The notes beneath the pieces are model-generated. The model did no database searches and was not told the origin of the DNA. It saw nothing but the letters and a program-made list of their open reading frames with translations. Shown piece by piece: positions 8,186 to 15,040 of a DNA stretch of 37,300 nt. The stretch's first letter is position 1. Every line of letters begins with the position of its first letter. Source of the stretch: Streptomyces sp. 1-11 (lineage in GTDB: Bacteria > Actinomycetota > Actinomycetes > Streptomycetales > Streptomycetaceae). The stretch covers positions 1-37,300 of the forward strand of contig NZ_BJTV01000030.1 of assembly GCF_007176755.1 (NCBI RefSeq), in the 5' to 3' direction. Both the position numbers and the translations under genes were made by a program.

Positions 8186-8557
8186 GTGCCCAACACACTC
8201 CAGGAAATGATCAAGCACAAGCTGGCCCTGAACGGCTGGTCCTACAGCGATGTGGCGCGCCGTGGCGGCATCTCGCGTTCGACGGTCCACCATCTGGCGA
8301 CCGCGGAGCGGCTGGCGCAGATGCCCCAGCAGACCACGCTGGAGGGCCTGGCCAGGGGACTGGGCATCCCGGTGGCGCCGGTGCAGCGGGCCGCCGCCGA
8401 GGCCGCGGGCGTCAACCTCTACCTCGAGGACGCGCCGGAGGCCGCGGATCCGGAGGTGGCGATCCTCATCGCGAGCGTGCACAAGCTGAGCCCGGCGGAC
8501 CGCCGGCATGTGGCGGTCCTCGTGGAGTCGTTGCTGCAGGCGGACGGCCCCCGGTAG
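8186..8557 (+). CDS. XRE-type helix-turn-helix regulator
   Basis: 123 residues from a GTG at 8186, chosen because AGGAAG lies 7-8 bases upstream; the frame before it is not coding-like. Residues about 5-65 are a Cro/CI-like DNA-binding domain (YSDVARRGGISRSTVHHLATAE, then TTLEGLARGLGIP). The C-terminal half is helical and ends in LSPADRRHVAVLVESLL, which may mediate dimerisation. It resembles the regulator at 4773 in the ISRST-HLAT recognition helix. It is divergent from 7670-8005 and may control it. Confidence 0.82.
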   Translation: MPNTLQEMIKHKLALNGWSYSDVARRGGISRSTVHHLATAERLAQMPQQTTLEGLARGLGIPVAPVQRAAAEAAGVNLYLEDAPEAADPEVAILIASVHKLSPADRRHVAVLVESLLQADGPR

Positions 8558-8636
8558 GCGAAGACGGCCGGGACGGCGCGTCCCGGCCTTCACCCGTCAC
8601 CCGTCGCAGGTGCGGGTGCCCGTTGCCCGTCGTGTC

Positions 8637-8888
8637 TCAGCTCGGGTGCGGAAGCGGTGCGAGCGTTCGTGCCGTGTTGATCCAGTCGATGACGGCGTGC
8701 ACGGTGACGCAGTCGAGTTCGGCCAGTTTGAAGACGGCCTGGACGTCGGCGGCGGCGAGGGGGACGCACACCGCGTCCAGCGCGCCGTACAGGCGCAGCC
8801 GGTGGGCGTGGGCGGTGGAGGTGTCCTGCCCGGTGTGGAGGCCGGGCCCGGGGCCGCCGGTGGCGGGCAAGGGTGGTGTGGTGTCCAA
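8637..8888 (-). CDS. Small hypothetical protein downstream of transposase-like genes
   Basis: 83 residues. The TTG at 8888 follows AAGGCGG at an acceptable distance and lies only 12 bases after the stop of the transposase-like gene ending at 8900, so the two are probably co-transcribed. The second half has strong coding bias and two helices (LAAADVQAVFKLAELD and TVHAVIDWINTART). The first 30 residues are Gly/Pro/Thr-rich and less certain. Family not recognised. Confidence 0.55.
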   Translation of the reverse strand: MDTTPPLPATGGPGPGLHTGQDTSTAHAHRLRLYGALDAVCVPLAAADVQAVFKLAELDCVTVHAVIDWINTARTLAPLPHPS

Positions 8889-8899
8889 AGTGGTCCGCC

Positions 8900-9724
8900 T
8901 TACGGGGTGGATGGGCGCGCCGCGCCGGCGGCCGGGACCTGCCGGGCGAAGCGGTCGAGGGTCGCGGCGAGCCGCTCGCCGGCGCGGTGCGGGCCGGGCC
9001 GGCAACAGGGGCCGTCACGTTCACGCTGGACGGTGTCCCAGAAGGCTGCGACGGCCGCGTGGTCGTGGGCGTCGCCCACCATGGCCCCGGCGGGCGCGCA
9101 GCCGAGCGAGCCGGCCCGCTCGGTGAACGAACAGCCCGGCAGGAGCCCGTACACGGCGGGGGCGGCCGGTCCGGTGCGGGCGGCGGCGGCCAGGAGGGCG
9201 TGGTGGACGAGGGCGCCGTCGGCTGTCGCGGCGGTGCTCCAGCCGGCCAGGGCGCGCGAGGCGGCGTCGAGGACGACGGCCGCGTACACGGGGCCGTCGG
9301 GCGTGGTGAGGGCCAGTACGTCGACGATCCAGCGCCGGCCGGACGTGCGGGCGCTGGATCGTGGGCCCGGTCCGGGCAGCCGTCCGGCCCGGCCGCGCAG
9401 CCCGGCCCCCTTCATGAGGGCCTCCACGGTGGTGTGGCCGACGGTGACGCCGTAGCGGCGCACGAGTTCCTGCCGGATCCTGCGGGCTCCCCAGACGCAG
9501 CCGGACTCCTGGTGGATGTCGCGGACCAGGCCGGTCAGCCAGGCCCGGCGCAGGGCGCCGGGGGAGGGCGGACGTGAGCGCCAGGCGTAGTAGCCGGACT
9601 CCGAGACGCCCAGGAGCGCGGCGACCCGGCGTGCCGGGAAACCGTGCGACGCCATGCGGTGGATCACCTCGTAACGTCTTTTGGGGGCATCATCTGCCGC
9701 ATCGTGGCGATGACCTGCCGGCAC
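8900..9724 (-). CDS. IS3-type OrfB (integrase-like) with lost catalytic residues
   Basis: 274 residues if read from the GTG at 9724; more likely made by -1 frameshift from the gene upstream. The N-terminal part is typical of IS3 OrfB (RRYEVIHRM, VAALLGVSESGYYAWRSR, GARRIRQELVRRYGVTV). In the DDE core the first Asp survives (RRWIVDVLAL). The usual HSDxGSQYTS is replaced by a segment around VYGLLPGCS, and DNAMAESF by DHAAVAAF, removing the second Asp and the Glu. The C-terminus also departs from the family. The frame is still fully open, so it is either freshly decaying or kept for DNA binding. Transposition activity is not expected. Confidence 0.72.
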   Translation of the reverse strand: MPAGHRHDAADDAPKRRYEVIHRMASHGFPARRVAALLGVSESGYYAWRSRPPSPGALRRAWLTGLVRDIHQESGCVWGARRIRQELVRRYGVTVGHTTVEALMKGAGLRGRAGRLPGPGPRSSARTSGRRWIVDVLALTTPDGPVYAAVVLDAASRALAGWSTAATADGALVHHALLAAAARTGPAAPAVYGLLPGCSFTERAGSLGCAPAGAMVGDAHDHAAVAAFWDTVQRERDGPCCRPGPHRAGERLAATLDRFARQVPAAGAARPSTP

Positions 9725-9927
9725 AGCAGGACCTCCCGCTCCAGTTCGCCGACGCGGGCACGCGCCTGTGCCAGATCGGACGCGGGCCCGGTGGAGCGCC
9801 GCCAGCGGTAGACGGTGGTCACGGAGACGCCCAGTCGCCGTGCCACTTCCTTCGCCGGATGCCCTTCACCGAGCAGTTGCTCGGCGCGGGCGCGGGCGCG
9901 TGGTGCTGCGGGGCGAGACTCGCTCAC
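9664..9927 (-). CDS. IS3-type OrfA (helix-turn-helix)
   Basis: 87 residues from a GTG at 9927 (VSESRPAA...). It carries a helix-turn-helix (HPAKEVARRLGVSVTTVYRWRR) and a C-terminal heptad-like helix (ELEREVLLCRQVIATMRQ), as in IS3 OrfA proteins. It overlaps OrfB by 61 bases. A slippery run, CCCCCAAAAGA (near 9675-9685), just before its stop fits the programmed -1 frameshift used by this family. No terminal inverted repeats were recognised. It lies directly downstream of peptide gene 2 on the same strand. Confidence 0.7.
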   Translation of the reverse strand: MSESRPAAPRARARAEQLLGEGHPAKEVARRLGVSVTTVYRWRRSTGPASDLAQARARVGELEREVLLCRQVIATMRQMMPPKDVTR

Positions 9928-10092
9928 TTCATCCCACTCGTTCGTGGCCGGCCGCCGGTCATCCCCCCCCAGGGGTTGGCGCCGCGGGGCCGCCGGTGCC
10001 GGCCGGCAGGCAGTGACCGCCCGGTACCCGCACGGAACACCGGCTGCCCGGCCGTGCCCATCACCCGGCCGGGCCGGGCCGGCGCTCCGGGC

Positions 10093-10108
10093 CCCGCGGC
10101 GCCGCGGG
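10093..10108 (-). terminator. Possible hairpin after leader-peptide gene 2
   Basis: CCCGCGGCGCCGCGGG is a perfect 16-base palindrome, 42 bases beyond the stop of the peptide gene. Weaker than the hairpin after copy 1; it could stop transcription or simply be GC-rich chance. Confidence 0.25.
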
Positions 10109-10149
10109 AGCACGCCCCGTAAGGGCCTGCCCCCGCGTCAGGGGACCTG

Positions 10150-10362
10150 CTACTGCCGGACGCTGATGGCCTGGGAGGCCTGGGACTGGGCGACCGCGAA
10201 CGGCGAGTACTGGTTCGCCGCCATCGACTCGTTGTGCGCGTCCACGTGCGCGATCTTCTTCGAGACGGTCGTCATCTTGGTGAAGCTGAACGAGAACTTG
10301 CCCAGCGCCTCGCGGCCGGGGAGCAGTTCGGCGGTCTCGGCCTCGAGCCAGTCGTTGTTCAT
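10150..10362 (-). CDS. Leader-type small peptide, copy 2 (putative RiPP-like precursor)
   Basis: Seventy residues, the same length as copy 1 with 14 substitutions and no gaps. The block LEAETAELLPGREALGKFSF is unchanged. The changes fall at residues 3, 5, 26, 28, 34, 37 and in the C-terminal half (A47M, L49A, C52Y, Y55F, E61Q, A63S, S65A, Q69R), mostly conservative. This copy has no Cys, which argues against thioether formation as the shared chemistry. The ATG at 10362 follows GAAAGG by 6-7 bases. No processing enzyme is next to it, so it would rely on the M50 protease 8 kb away or one outside the window (inference). Confidence 0.75.
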   Translation of the reverse strand: MNNDWLEAETAELLPGREALGKFSFSFTKMTTVSKKIAHVDAHNESMAANQYSPFAVAQSQASQAISVRQ

Positions 10363-11327
10363 GGGAAGCCTTTCATGAAGGAAGGGATGTACGCGAAATC
10401 AGCAGCCCGCGCCGGGCGGCGGACGAACCCACCGCTGCCGCGGCCGCGTTCCGCCCCCGGCCGGCGCCGCCGGCCACCAGGCCCATCGGCTACTGCAGAA
10501 GCCGCGGACCAGACGTGACGGCATCGCACGGATCCCGTACGGAGGCGTCACCCCGGGCGGCCGGGGCCATGCGCTAACCCCCGCCGTCCGGAGCCTCTGG
10601 ACGATTCGTCCGGAGAGCGTGGACGGTAGCCGAAGGGGAACGGTCAGTGCAAACCGCCTATTTCCGACATCCGTTCAGAAGTGTATGTCTGTTCCCATCC
10701 GCGCCGCCGCCCTCAACCACACGCCCCTTGCCGCGCGTTGCCACAAACCGCCCCGCCCGGCGGGCGTTGCCCCGCACCACCCGGGGGACGCCCCGTCCAG
10801 TTGCCGTCGCCCCGCCCGGCCGACGGCGCCCCGCCCGGCCAGCGGCGCCCCGCACCCCCTGGGAGGCGCCCCACCCCATGTGCGGGGGCTGTTCGGCGAG
10901 CGGGGGCGGAGGCGACACGCCAAGTCGCCGAATGGCCTTCCGTCCGCGGGCGGAAGGCGGGCGGCTTTCGGCGGGAAAACCCGCTCCAGGAAATGCAGGG
11001 CAGTATCGAAAAACCCCCTCGCCGGCCTTCACGCCGGACTGCCCCGCAGTTTCTCACCGCGCGGCTCCGAAAAACCCAGGGCATTTCGAGCAGCACCCTC
11101 ACACCGTCGGCCCAGGCCTGTCGCACCCTGGTGAACCAGTCCCGCAGGGGCGGGAGTTCACCTGGTCGGCCGTCTCTCCCCGAGGCCGCCCCCAGGTTTC
11201 TCGGAGTGGCCGCGAAAACGCCGCTGAGCTGCCGTCTTCTCGATATCCCGCAGGAGGGACCGGTGAATTGACGAACACTCAGCGGATGCGGAATTGCGGG
11301 TTATGTGAGGTAGCGTCAGCTCAGTGC
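10363..11327. other. Gene-free stretch: leader of peptide gene 2, then nothing clear
   Basis: The first 230 bases form the 5' leader of the peptide gene; the conserved promoter is at 10595-10682. Beyond it, only two 19-base tandem repeats (10808-10826, 10827-10845; CGCCCCGCCCGGCC core) stand out. Open frames here lack start signals and look like GC-rich noise. Confidence 0.45.
10595..10682 (-). promoter_or_regulatory. Conserved promoter and operator of peptide gene 2
   Basis: Minus strand: upstream block 10682-10665 (ACTTCTGAACGGATGTCG), -35 TTGCAC (10652-10647), an 18-base spacer, -10 TACCGT (10628-10623), then seven bases later CTCCGGAC-5-GTCCAGAG (10615-10595). Order, spacing and sequence match copy 1. 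Confidence 0.6.
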
Positions 11328-11346
11328 CAGGGCTAAACCAGCCCTG
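11328..11346 (+). promoter_or_regulatory. Hairpin in 5' leader of secreted protein gene
   Basis: CAGGGCT-AAACC-AGCCCTG is a perfect 7-bp stem with a 5-base loop, ending about 10 bases before the AAAGGAG ribosome site of the gene at 11366. It could stabilise the message or tune translation. Confidence 0.4.
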
Positions 11347-11365
11347 ATGTTTGAAAGGAGATCGG

Positions 11366-11701
11366 GTGAAGACCATTGCTAAGGCAGTAGCGGGCACGCT
11401 TCTTGCGGCCGGCGCTGTCATGGCGCCTCTCTCGATGGAGGCAGCCGCCGCTCCGGCGGCGGTCCACACGACGGCGGTGGCGCCCTCGTTCCACCCGGGC
11501 AACCACCACGCCTACGGATACCGTGACCTCGGTGACTGGCGCCGGGGCTGCGACGACGGCCGCTACGACCGCTGGCGTCACCGCAACCACTGCCGCGACG
11601 ACCGCGACGACCGCTGGGACGGCTGGGGCCGTTGGGACCGCTGGGACCGGTTCTACCGGTACGGCAACCACCACCGCGGCTCCGACTGGGACTGCGACTG
11701 A
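11366..11701 (+). CDS. Small secreted protein rich in Asp, Arg, His and Trp
   Basis: 111 residues from a GTG at 11366 with AAAGGAG seven bases upstream. Residues 1-30 are a Sec-type signal peptide (basic MKTIAKAV, Ala/Leu core, cleavage near AAAA). The mature part is unusual: after HPGNHHAYGYRDLGDW it consists mainly of Asp, Arg, Trp, His and Tyr, with WDRWDRF-like repeats, and ends DWDCD with three Cys in total. Such composition could bind metal or cell wall polymers, but no family is recognised. It is flanked by a leader hairpin and a strong terminator, so it is a single-gene unit, probably well expressed. Confidence 0.75.
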   Translation: MKTIAKAVAGTLLAAGAVMAPLSMEAAAAPAAVHTTAVAPSFHPGNHHAYGYRDLGDWRRGCDDGRYDRWRHRNHCRDDRDDRWDGWGRWDRWDRFYRYGNHHRGSDWDCD

Positions 11702-11726
11702 CGTCCTGAGTCCTCACCACATCCGC

Positions 11727-11761
11727 GCCGCCCGCGGTCAGCGCCCCTGACCGCGGGCGGC
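11727..11761 (+). terminator. Strong terminator hairpin
   Basis: GCCGCCCGCGGTCAG pairs perfectly with CTGACCGCGGGCGGC over 15 bases around the 5-base loop CGCCC, 25 bases after the stop of the secreted protein gene. No T-tract follows. Confidence 0.8.
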
Positions 11762-12046
11762 GGCCCGCATGCACGCCCCCGAAAGCCCCAGCCGGCCCCG
11801 CGGCTCCACCCGCCACCGCCACCGCCGGCTGTCGCCGCGGTGTGCCGACCGGCGGCGCACGGCGGAGCATGGCGGCACGAACCCCGGGGGAGCGGGGGAG
11901 GGGTGCGGGGCCGGGGAAGGGCCGCAGGCACCGCAGGAGCGTGGACGGCCGCCGTCGATCCGTCCGGCCCAGGTGACCGGATCGTTCCGGCCTCGGCCCC
12001 GATCATGCCTGTCGGCCCCCGGTATCACCTGGTCAGACTGGTGGAC
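11762..12046. other. Upstream region of isochorismatase gene
   Basis: No gene seen. It must hold the promoter of the two-gene unit starting at 12047; no clear -35/-10 pair or operator was found. Confidence 0.35.
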
Positions 12047-12586
12047 ATGAGACGAGCCCTGATCGTGATCGATGTCCAGGAATCCTTCCGCGCCCGCCCC
12101 TCGTGGGAGCAGATCGCCAACCCCGGGATCGCCGAACCGGTGAACCGGCTCGTGCGCAGCGCACGGGACAACGGCGACCTGGTGGTCTGGGTGCTGCACA
12201 CCGAACCCGGCAGCGGCGGCGTGTTCGACCCGCGGTCGGGGCACGTCCGGCTGCTGGAGGAACTGCAGCAGCCGCTGCCGGGCGAGCCGGTGCTCCACAA
12301 GACCTCGCACAACGCGTTCACCACCACCGACCTGCAGCGGCGGCTCACCGAGGCCGGGGTCGGCGAGCTGTGGGTCTGCGGGATCAGGACCGAGCAGTGC
12401 GTGGAGACCACCGCCCGGATCGGCAGCGACCTGGGATACGAGGTCGTGTTCGTGGCGGATGCGACCACGACCAATCCGATCGGCGACCTCAGCGCCGAGG
12501 CGATCACCGAACGCACCCTGGCCGTCCTGCGGGACCGCTTCGCCCGGATCGCCACGGTGGACGAGCTGGCGGCATCACCGGTATGA
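12047..12586 (+). CDS. Isochorismatase-family cysteine hydrolase
   Basis: 179 residues, ATG at 12047 (MRRALIVIDVQ). The fold's catalytic triad is seen as Asp9 (VIDVQ), Lys85 (LHKTSHNAF) and Cys118 (CGIRTEQCVETT), with the usual cis-peptide region before the Cys. The family hydrolyses amides or vinyl ethers such as nicotinamide, N-carbamoyl compounds or isochorismate; the substrate cannot be told. No ribosome site is obvious. The next gene overlaps by 4 bases and encodes a GlxA-type regulator, a common pairing in actinobacteria that suggests the regulator controls this enzyme. Confidence 0.88.
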   Translation: MRRALIVIDVQESFRARPSWEQIANPGIAEPVNRLVRSARDNGDLVVWVLHTEPGSGGVFDPRSGHVRLLEELQQPLPGEPVLHKTSHNAFTTTDLQRRLTEAGVGELWVCGIRTEQCVETTARIGSDLGYEVVFVADATTTNPIGDLSAEAITERTLAVLRDRFARIATVDELAASPV

Positions 12587-13494
12587 CCCGTGTCGTCTTC
12601 GTCCTGCTGCCCGGAGTCCACCTGCTCGACCTGGCCGGCCCCGCCCAGGTCTTCTCCACGGCAGTGACCTTCGGACAGCCCTACGTCCTCGACTACGTCG
12701 CCCAGGAGCCGCAGGTGCGCAGCGCCCAGGGCCTGCCGCTGACCGCCCGGACCGACTGGCCCGCACTCGGCCCCGACGACCTGATCGTGGTCCCCGGCTG
12801 GAGCGCGCCCACCCTGCGGCACGGCCCCCGCATCAGCCCCGACACCACCGGCCGGCTGCGCGCCCACCACGCCGCGGGCGGCACCGTCGCCAGCGTCTGC
12901 GCCGGAGCACAGGCCCTGGGACAGGCCGGGCTCCTGGACGGCCGCCGCTGCACCACCCACCACCAGCTCCAGGACGAACTGGCCGCACGCCACCCCCGGG
13001 CGACGGTGGTCCGCGACGTCCTGTTCTCCGCCGACGACCGGGTCGTCACCTCCGCGGGCATCGCCAGCGGCATCGACCTGGCCCTGCACCTGCTGGCCGC
13101 CCGCCACGGCCCCGCCCTGGCCGCCCGGGTGGCACGCGAGATGGTCATCTACGCCCGCCGCAACGGCAGCGAACCCCAGGCCAGCGCCATGCTCCGGCAC
13201 CGCGGCCACGTCGACGACACCGTGCACCGCGTCCAGGACATGATCGACGCCCACTACGCCCAGCCCCTGCCCCTGGCACGCCTGGCCGCCCACGCCGGCG
13301 TCAGCGCCCGCACCCTCACCCGCCAGTTCTCCCGGGCCACCGGCGGCCTCACCCCGCTGCGCTACCAGCAGACCCTGCGCCTGGAACGCGCCGAACACCT
13401 CATCAGCCAGGGCGCCACCGTGGAGTCCGCGGCCCGGGAAGTGGGATTCGAGGACGCCCGCATGGTGCGCCGCCTGCGATCGAGGCCCGCCTGA
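12583..13494 (+). CDS. GlxA-type transcription regulator (DJ-1/PfpI plus AraC domains)
   Basis: 303 residues, ATG overlapping the hydrolase stop. Residues 1-190 are a DJ-1/PfpI-like domain with the nucleophile-elbow Cys106 (VASVCAGAQALG), probably sensing a small molecule rather than catalysing. Residues about 205-300 hold the AraC-type double helix-turn-helix (LARLAAHAGVSARTLTRQF, and VESAAREVGFEDARMVRRL). The protein stops soon after the second helix-turn-helix, roughly 15-20 residues earlier than usual, which may be natural or a small C-terminal truncation. Regulation of the coupled hydrolase is the likely job. Confidence 0.88.
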   Translation: MTRVVFVLLPGVHLLDLAGPAQVFSTAVTFGQPYVLDYVAQEPQVRSAQGLPLTARTDWPALGPDDLIVVPGWSAPTLRHGPRISPDTTGRLRAHHAAGGTVASVCAGAQALGQAGLLDGRRCTTHHQLQDELAARHPRATVVRDVLFSADDRVVTSAGIASGIDLALHLLAARHGPALAARVAREMVIYARRNGSEPQASAMLRHRGHVDDTVHRVQDMIDAHYAQPLPLARLAAHAGVSARTLTRQFSRATGGLTPLRYQQTLRLERAEHLISQGATVESAAREVGFEDARMVRRLRSRPA

Positions 13495-13555
13495 CCCCCC
13501 AAGCCCCCCACAACAGGGGCACCGGCACCGGCGTTCCGGGCTGCGGGCGCGGCCG

Positions 13556-13603
13556 GTCAGCGGGACGTCAGGGGGCGGTCAGCGGTCCCCGGCATGGTTG
13601 TCG
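13556..13603 (+). promoter_or_regulatory. Triple GTCAG direct repeat and -35-like element of tRNA-like gene 1
   Basis: GTCAG starts at 13556, 13567 and 13578, an exact 11-base period. Fifteen bases after the last copy lies TTGTCG (13598-13603), and the RNA gene begins 32 bases later. The second tRNA-like gene has the same arrangement. An 11-base period puts all copies on one face of the helix, as for OmpR/PhoP-type activators. Confidence 0.6.
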
Positions 13604-13635
13604 CTGTGACCGGCACGAACAAGAGCCGGGAACGA

Positions 13636-13734
<99 letters not shown>

Positions 13735-13751
13735 GCACATCCCCCCCTCCC

Positions 13752-13781
13752 GGGGGCACGCCGGCGGCGGCCGGCGCCCCC
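13752..13781 (+). terminator. Terminator after tRNA-like gene 1
   Basis: GGGGGC-AC-GCCGGC and GCCGGC-GCCCCC pair over 12 bases with one 2-base bulge and a GGCG loop, 18 bases past the RNA end. Confidence 0.65.
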
Positions 13782-13789
13782 CGCGCTCC

Positions 13790-14710
13790 TCACGAGGAGG
13801 GGGGCGTGCCGGGGGCGCGGAGGTGGTCCAGCGCCACCCGGGCCGCGGTGCCCAGGATGTCCTCGCGGGTGGGCGCCCCGGGCGTCAGCGGCCGGGTGAG
13901 GACGGCGATCGCGTAGCGCCGCCCGTCGGGGAAGGCGACCACGCCGGCGTCGTTGCTGACGCCGCCCGGCACGGTGCCCGACTTGGACACCACCTGCACG
14001 TGCGGCCCGAAACCGGCGGCGATCTTCCGGGTGAGCCGCTGCTGTCCCATCATCCGGCGCAGGTCCGAGCACGCCTGGGCGGGCCCGGCCTCGTCCCGCC
14101 AGACCGCGCGGAGCAGGGCGGCCAGATCGTCGGCGGTCACGCTGCTGATCCGTCCCGGCCGCATCCCCGGCGACGCCAGCACCCGCCGCCACACCGCCTC
14201 GCCCTCCTGCGGCGACGGGGCGTGACGGATCCTCGCGGCCATCGCCTCCCAGCCGGCGAACCCGGCGGCGCGGGCCGCGGTGTCCAGCTCGTACCGGATC
14301 GTGCCCGGCAGGTGGAAGCCGGTGAGGCCGAGCCCGGCCAGGCGCGCCCTGACCCGTTCGATGCCGACCCGGCGGATCAGCACGTCGGTCGCGGTGTTGT
14401 CGCTGATGGTCAGCATCAGCCGGGCGGTGTCCCGCAGCGAGATCTCCACCGGGTCCTCGGTGATGCACAGTCCCTGGCCGCCCGGCGAGGCCTCGGCCGG
14501 CGAGACCGCCACCCGCTCGGCGGGGTCCACATCCCCCTCCGCCGCCCGGCAGAAGAACTCCAGACCGATGGCGATCTTGAACGTGGACGCCGCCACCGCG
14601 AGCTCCCCGCCCGCCACTGACAGCCGCCTGGGCCCGTCGATCTCCCGCACGCTCAGGCTGCCCCGGCAGCCGCCGGCCGCGAACACCTCGACAATCGTCT
14701 CCTCGATCAC
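13790..14710 (-). CDS. Serine hydrolase of class A beta-lactamase fold, no signal peptide
   Basis: 306 residues from a GTG at 14710. The three active-site motifs are in order: STFK at 42-45 (nucleophile Ser42, Lys45), SDN at 103-105 and KSGT at 243-246. The ExxLN deacylation motif of true class A beta-lactamases is not evident. There is no signal peptide, although the usual substrates are outside the membrane, so it may act in the cytoplasm or not be a resistance enzyme. Two 18-base direct repeats 31 bases apart lie 40-90 bases upstream and probably bind a regulator. It is convergent with tRNA-like gene 1. Confidence 0.85.
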   Translation of the reverse strand: MIEETIVEVFAAGGCRGSLSVREIDGPRRLSVAGGELAVAASTFKIAIGLEFFCRAAEGDVDPAERVAVSPAEASPGGQGLCITEDPVEISLRDTARLMLTISDNTATDVLIRRVGIERVRARLAGLGLTGFHLPGTIRYELDTAARAAGFAGWEAMAARIRHAPSPQEGEAVWRRVLASPGMRPGRISSVTADDLAALLRAVWRDEAGPAQACSDLRRMMGQQRLTRKIAAGFGPHVQVVSKSGTVPGGVSNDAGVVAFPDGRRYAIAVLTRPLTPGAPTREDILGTAARVALDHLRAPGTPPSS

Positions 14711-14750
14711 CCGCCCACCCTGAAGCCCGCAGGCCGCATCCGGCCGGGAC

Positions 14751-14799
14751 GTTCGCCACGAGCGTTGCGGCCGCGCGGGATGTTCGCCACGAGCGTTGC
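14751..14799 (-). promoter_or_regulatory. Two 18-bp direct repeats upstream of serine hydrolase
   Basis: GTTCGCCACGAGCGTTGC occurs at 14751-14768 and again at 14782-14799, identical, with a 31-base period (three helical turns). They lie 41-89 bases before the GTG of the hydrolase on the minus strand, a typical place for tandem operator sites. Confidence 0.55.
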
Positions 14800-15040
14800 A
14801 GATCGGCGGCCGCCCGGCCCGAGGCCCGCCCCCCTCCTACCGGCCCGCACCGGGCACCGGCACCCGCCACGCCCACCGCCCGCCAGGCGCGGTTGGCCGG
14901 GCCCGGCGTGTTGTCGCTGCTCGCGGGGCCGCCGGCCCGGCCGCACGGCACGCGCGCCCGGGCCGGGCTCGGCGTCGGCGGCGTGCGTACGTTGCCGTAT
15001 CGTCAGTGCGGCATATTCAATCGAACACATGGCGGGTTAA
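14800..15040 (+). promoter_or_regulatory. Promoter region of the stressosome operon
   Basis: No gene. A candidate promoter is TTGCCG (14992-14997), 16 bases, TATTCA (15014-15019), 21 bases before the start codon. A short leader and no strong ribosome site follow. Confidence 0.35.

Noticed and set aside
10681..11271. Open frames between peptide gene 2 and the secreted protein gene
   Set aside because: No start signals, Pro/Arg-rich composition and tandem repeats; no coding bias.
12025..13398. Minus-strand open frame of 457 codons
   Set aside because: Antisense shadow of the isochorismatase and GlxA-type genes, which have catalytic motifs and coupled starts.
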